Of a DNA stretch of 64,000 bases, positions 59,011 to 64,000 are shown piece after piece (positions within the stretch are counted from its first letter, which is position 1; every line of letters begins with the position of its first letter). The notes beneath the pieces were generated by a model. It searched no databases and was not told where the DNA came from. It saw nothing but the letters and a program-made list of their open reading frames with translations. The position numbers and the translations under genes are program-made. Source of the stretch: Nageia nagi (lineage: Eukaryota > Pinophyta); the NCBI GenBank assembly GCA_050084985.1, contig JBITNC010000001.1, forward strand, positions 206,398,001 through 206,462,000, written 5' to 3'.

Positions 59011-61697
59011 ATCGATAAACCCGATGGTTAGTTTTCTTAGTTGGATGACTTTGAATCAACATAGTATAATCTATTAACAAATAATTCAGAATCAATAGAT
59101 TTCAAAGCTATTATGAGGTTCTGTAAGTAGGGGAATTAGGAATATAATTTATTACATTTGAAGATATGGCTCAAAAATGATAAAATAAGGAAATAAATGG
59201 GAAAGAACCCAACTTCCTTATCTCCTAGAAACTACAAAGGAATATGTAATTTCCTAAGGGAGACTTTGTTGCCAATGCATCCATGAGACAGCAAGAGGTC
59301 TTGAGCTTTCCCTTGGTGAGATTGAATATGGAACCATGTAAGCTAAGATTTGTACCAATAGTGCATTATAAGGCATAAGTAAAATTACTCTCCAGGTGAG
59401 ACCATGATAGGAAAATAAGCAAATATAGGAGTGCAAATGCTCCTTAGTTTCAAGTTGTGTAATCACACAACAACCAAAGTTATTCAATAGATAGAGAGTA
59501 ATGATTACTAGATCTTGATGAAGAAGAAAATCCATCACATCTAATGAATGCTATGATAAAAAATCATAAATCCAATGATGAATAATATTTTTTTGAATTC
59601 CATCCAGAAGAGCAATGATGCACACTACAAGATTATTTCCCTTGTGATTCACCATGATTTATTTTTCAATGCATCTAAAACAAAGAAATCTTACCTATAA
59701 AACCAACATCTACCTAGAAAAGATAGCCAATAAATGATAAATGATGTATAAGAACACTTGAACAAGTGGACGAAGAAGAAATCATTCTAAATATCCACTG
59801 AAGATTTGTGGATGACAAGAAGGCATACCTTCAAAAGCATATCAAAAGAGATATTATACACATTAAAGAGAGATATTATGACTAATAAATGTATAATATG
59901 ACTTTACCTTTATATGTACAATGTGACATCTCAACAAAAAGGGGTAAAACTTCTTAAATAACTTTACTTATGAAATCATGATGATAAAAATTATTAAGAA
60001 TGATAATGCAAACTATTATAGTGAATGGATATCTACAACAATAGCTAAAGAATGTTGAACAACAAATAAGGCATCTTTGATAAGAGCATGAGGAATGCAA
60101 AAATTTTTGGAATACCATTTGTTTAGAGAGAAATAAGTTGATGATTAAGCTCACCAACTAGAAATGAAATTTGATTCATCAAATCCAAAGTGTGCAAGAA
60201 TAGACATTTGTACACCTTAGTGCCTCCCTACAAGAGATAGAAAAATGGAATACATAGACACAATGGTATGAATAATTGTTATTTCAACATTGTATTTGTG
60301 TAACATTGAAGTCACCCAATGATAAGGATGAAATGTATCTCTAATGGAAAGTCAAATGGGAGAAATTTCCCATTTTCCTAAACTATTAATTGATATAAAT
60401 AACTATTTATTATGATTACTATAAATAATTATTTATATTATTCATATTTCAAAAATGTGAAAAGTAGAAAAAATACTGATGATTATTTGCTTATCTTTTG
60501 GTTTCCTATAAATCTTTAGAGGTACATCTTTCATGAATTCCTTATTCTTATACAACCTTTACAAAGATAGGTTGGCAAAGAAATTTTGATAACATTGAAA
60601 ATGCTTTTCTATGCCAATAATTGATCATCAAAGCAAAATGAAAAGAATCTCTTCAAATTCAGAGAGATACTTTGAATCAAGAAAAGATCATGTTGATGAT
60701 CAAGTGAGCTTAATTAGCCATTAGAAAATAAAAAATTCTAACTTGTTCAAGAAATATTTGAAAGAAATTGAGTTTTTGGAAAGAATTTTAGAAGTTCAAC
60801 TTTTATCTCATCATGGGATAAATGTATTTTCAAAATATAGTAATAGAACCTAATAAAGAAGGTTGAGGGCTATATTCTTTGATGATGACTATGTTATTAT
60901 TATTTTTAAGCAACAATGATGATTTGATTTGAATTTATTGTTCATTTTTTTTTATAAAATGACTCTTTGAAATACTACTATTTATACTATTATTTTGAAT
61001 GAGAAATAAGAGGATAGGAATCAATGTATTTGATTCAAATGCTATGTGCCTGAGATCTTGATTTAATGATATTATTGTGTAAATATCACATGAATAAGGG
61101 TGAGATAAAATATATATTTCAAAACATCAAGTGAAAATCTATTGAAAATAATGATAAACACTATGATGTGTAAATATGGTAACCAAGAAATATACAATAT
61201 ACTGGATGAGGGTATAAGTTGTATGCATTTCTTTTTCATGGGTTCATGATTGAAAATGATAGTTATTTTAGAGTTGATGCACTTTATCCATAGTTTAATG
61301 GAAAATATGTCATGGGTGTATGAATTCATTTTGGATTAGCACTATCTTTGATGATATGGACCCTAAGATGAAACTAAAACATTAATCCTATGATCAAATG
61401 GGCTACTATAATTGATTGGTTAGCAAATAGTAATGGTGGGATCATGATTATGCATCTAACCTAATCTACAAAGGGTTATGGTGTTGAAATCTAGAAAACT
61501 AAGGGGTTGATCAATTCTAGTAGTTGAGCAGCTTAGCCCACTTGAGGTTCAATTGGAAATTGATCTAGAGTCAAGTTGGTTCATCTTAATGTCCCTTAAA
61601 AATATAGAATATAGTGTAGTATGTTATAATAGTAGGAATTAGTGATCTCAAAAAATTGATAGGAGAAGAAAGAAACACATGGGACTATGTTACTGCT
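59011..61697. other. Element E internal sequence, no recognised gene
   Basis: Noncoding by eye. A 94-codon minus-strand frame (59,254-59,538) and its plus-strand counterpart near 59,260-59,370 are open, but neither resembles a family I know. Confidence 0.4.
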
Positions 61698-61709
61698 AAG
61701 GGGAGGAGT
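61698..61709 (+). other. Polypurine tract of element E
   Basis: AAGGGGAGGAGT directly before the TGTAATGACC start of the 3' LTR. It sets E's orientation as plus. Confidence 0.75.
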
Positions 61710-61710
61710 A

Positions 61711-64000
61711 TGTAATGACCCATCCAATGGCACTAGTCAAAATATGTGAATGAAATTATGTTTAAATTATTGCTATGTGATAATAAATGGAAATATGTAT
61801 TCCTTATGTAAATATAATTTTGGCTTCAATATTATGTATGATACATGTAACAGGTTGACCTAGCGAACCAACTAGGATAAAGATCCTAGAGAACCAAGAT
61901 GAATGGTTAAGGGAACAGATTGGTAAGAGCAAGGAAATGATTAGCATTAAATTGCTAATAGACTCATAAAGACCCTTCATAAATCATATGGATGCATATT
62001 AAACCTATGTTTTTGAAAATATCTATGTAAATGTGAATGTGCACCTATAAATTTATCTTGCAGGATTAAGGGATTGCTATAGATAATAAATTTGTGTTTA
62101 AAAGATTAATGTGCATTTTCAAAAGTTTATTTATTACCTATAAGTAATATTCCATTGATTGCAATTCAAAATTTAACCAAGGATATTAGTAATAATTAAT
62201 AAATTTAAACTTAATGATAAGAAAGAACACTTATCTCTTTTTCATAATTAAACTACTTTGCCACCTCCAAAAATAATTGAGTTCATAACCCCATCCAATT
62301 TATTATTTGAAGTTAGGTGCCAATAATTTGAAATAAAGTATTGCAGATGTATCAGAACCTTTACAAAAATATCAACATCTCCATTATTATGTGTAAATGT
62401 GATAAGGTGAAACAATAGTTCTTTTATTGAAAGTATTAGTCCCATTTGGCCTATAAATATTGAGATCTTTTTAGAGGTATGGGCATTCTCTCTCATTATT
62501 TATAAGAATTTTGGTTAGAGTCCTATGGAGAAAAGGATCCCCTCTTCTTAAACATTGAGTACTTTCTTATTTTTTGGATGTTTATTGAAAATGTTTAGTT
62601 ACCTTATGAATTTATTGCATTTCCTATAGTTTGAAACAAAGGTTCATTTAATTACTTTTACTACTATAATACATTAGAAAAGACTTCTCTAGAATTATTT
62701 GATATTTTTATATGTAAGGCTTTATAAAATTATTTAGATATGTTATAAAGTTTACATGTAGTTATTTTAGTTGCATTTATTTTAATTTGGTTTTAATAAA
62801 ATGGGATCCCATTGAAATATTTTAATATTATTAAAGTACTTGGATAAAACCTTTTTTGGTTGGTATATTACATATGAAGACTTGTACTCTATGTCTAAAG
62901 ATAAAGAAAAAGAGAGATAATTAATAGTTTGGTTGGTATAATAATTGATATATTAAATTAAAATATTGAATTTATTAGTCAAAGTAGGGTTATAAAAGTT
63001 AACTTTTATTCTTAAATACTGTAATTTCTTAACCCATTTATCATTTTATTTTGGGATCTGGGGTCTGTACGCATTCTCCCATTTTTTGAACACTCACAAT
63101 TGCAATAATTAGTGAGAAACCATTTTCATCTACATTTTGATGGATCTCCATATCCCCTTATAGAGTTTCCATGCAAGTATGTTGTTAAAAGTTTTAGAGT
63201 TTGTCTTTAACTCCTAGGTATTGCACCATATTAGCAAACCCATTTTGTGCACTTCCTACAATCAAGATTATTCTAAAACTATGTTTACACTATATCAAAT
63301 AACTCTCAACCATGTATCTTCTCTTACATTCTAAACATATGATTATTAGACCTTTCACAACCATAATATCTAATGAAAATCTATTTTTGAGTCTTTTTGT
63401 AACACCCACCTTATGGTACATGCCAAAAGAATACTGACCAAGGTTACATAAATTGTATTTTCATAGTAGGCATCTTGTCAAATGCTCTATGTACTTTCTT
63501 TATGCATCCACATTTTACATACATGTCTATCTACGTAGTCATGCCTTATTCAAGTGCATCCATGAAGGTACATGTTGGAAACATGTTGGTAAAGGTTGAA
63601 GAGTTTGATATAATATTTATTTAAGAATGCACTCTACACATTCACTTTGAAATATTTTCTACAAACTATTCTAGATTCTATGTGTTATTTTTATTTAGGA
63701 GAAATCTTCTCTTTTTCTTCTCTAGAGTCTCCATGATGGCCATTTTAGAAAAATGCTAGTTGCAGAGTTTAGCTTTGCGCTAGATGTCATACAAAACTCT
63801 ATCTTCAATTATTAAGCCTCATGTATTCCTATTTTTGAACTACATAGTTTGTAGCCTCAACCTAAATATAATCCCATTCCCTTTAGATGGATTCCATATT
63901 TTTGTTTTTTTTTGTTTCACTCTCGCAAGTTTTGCTGATGGTACATATCAATTGGTAAATGGTTGTAGAGTTTGATACGCCAACATTTTTTTTAAATCCA
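61711..64000 (+). repeat. Element E 3' LTR, cut by the window end
   Basis: Starts TGTAATGACCCATCC and aligns without large gaps with 43,319-45,609. The two differ by substitutions along the whole length, mostly transitions. It continues beyond the window. Confidence 0.85.

Larger units (their letters stand above)
43319..64000 (+). mobile_element. Element E: long-LTR retrotransposon without recognisable coding region, extends beyond window
   Basis: Two direct repeats, 43,319-45,609 and 61,711-64,000, align along their whole length with nearly equal size (2,291 and 2,290 bp) and both start TGTAA. A purine tract AAGGGGAGGAG directly precedes the second, which fixes the orientation as plus. The internal part holds the nested element D with its duplication, plus about 5 kb without recognisable gag or pol. 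The right LTR continues past the window. Such long LTRs with a noncoding interior resemble large retrotransposon derivatives. The lineage is not known. Confidence 0.75.

Noticed and set aside
59254-59538. 94-codon minus-strand frame ending RPLAVSWMHWQQSLP
   Set aside because: No similarity recognised and an equally open plus-strand frame overlaps; not enough to call a gene.

Overview
The window is plant nuclear repeat DNA. I found no host gene, tRNA, rRNA or bacterial-type feature. Everything recognisable is an LTR retrotransposon in some state of decay. The base composition is strongly AT-rich (judged by eye, not counted), and most in-frame stops look like C-to-T or G-to-A changes, as expected of old, methylated plant heterochromatin. 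Ty3/gypsy Tat-lineage elements with an antisense plant-mobile-domain ORF point to a seed plant. A large AT-rich genome such as some gymnosperms would fit, but the species cannot be fixed from this sequence.

Region 1 (1-33,120): two members of one Tat-type Ty3/gypsy family lie in opposite orientation. Element A (438-18,123, minus strand) is complete, with two LTRs, a primer-binding site, a polypurine tract, gag-pol and an antisense ORF, and is flanked by a 5-bp duplication ATATT. It sits inside element B (plus strand). B's untranslated leader is split between 1-437 and 18,124-19,192, B's gag-pol runs 19,193-27,251, and B's antisense ORF lies on the minus strand at about 30,260-32,666. B's 5' LTR should end roughly 0.4 kb left of the window; its 3' LTR was not found. 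Both copies carry gag with a zinc knuckle, protease, a G-patch-like segment, reverse transcriptase, a Ty3-type RNase H plus a second archaeal-type RNase H, and integrase. Between pol and the antisense ORF both carry a pair of 37-nt hairpins that share a core sequence but have different, still complementary, closing stems. The antisense ORF has the same two-exon layout in both copies.

Region 2 (about 33,257-41,585): element C, a Ty1/copia element on the plus strand, has a 5' LTR, a Met-tRNA-type primer site, a 2.9-kb leader, a decayed gag-pol and a 3' LTR with an internal deletion. Region 3 (41,586-43,318) holds two gag remnants of other elements in opposite orientation.

Region 4 (43,319 to beyond 64,000): element E has very long LTRs, with at least 2.29 kb aligned (43,319-45,609 against 61,711-64,000), and an internal region with no recognisable gag or pol. 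Element D, a Ty1/copia relative of C on the minus strand (48,558-56,909), is nested in E. The 3' end of D plus flanking E sequence has been tandemly duplicated with an exact 1,518-bp period (46,716-48,233 and 48,234-49,751).

Inferred order of events: B preceded A, E preceded D, and D preceded the tandem duplication. All gag-pol copies carry stops or frameshifts, so none looks autonomous now.
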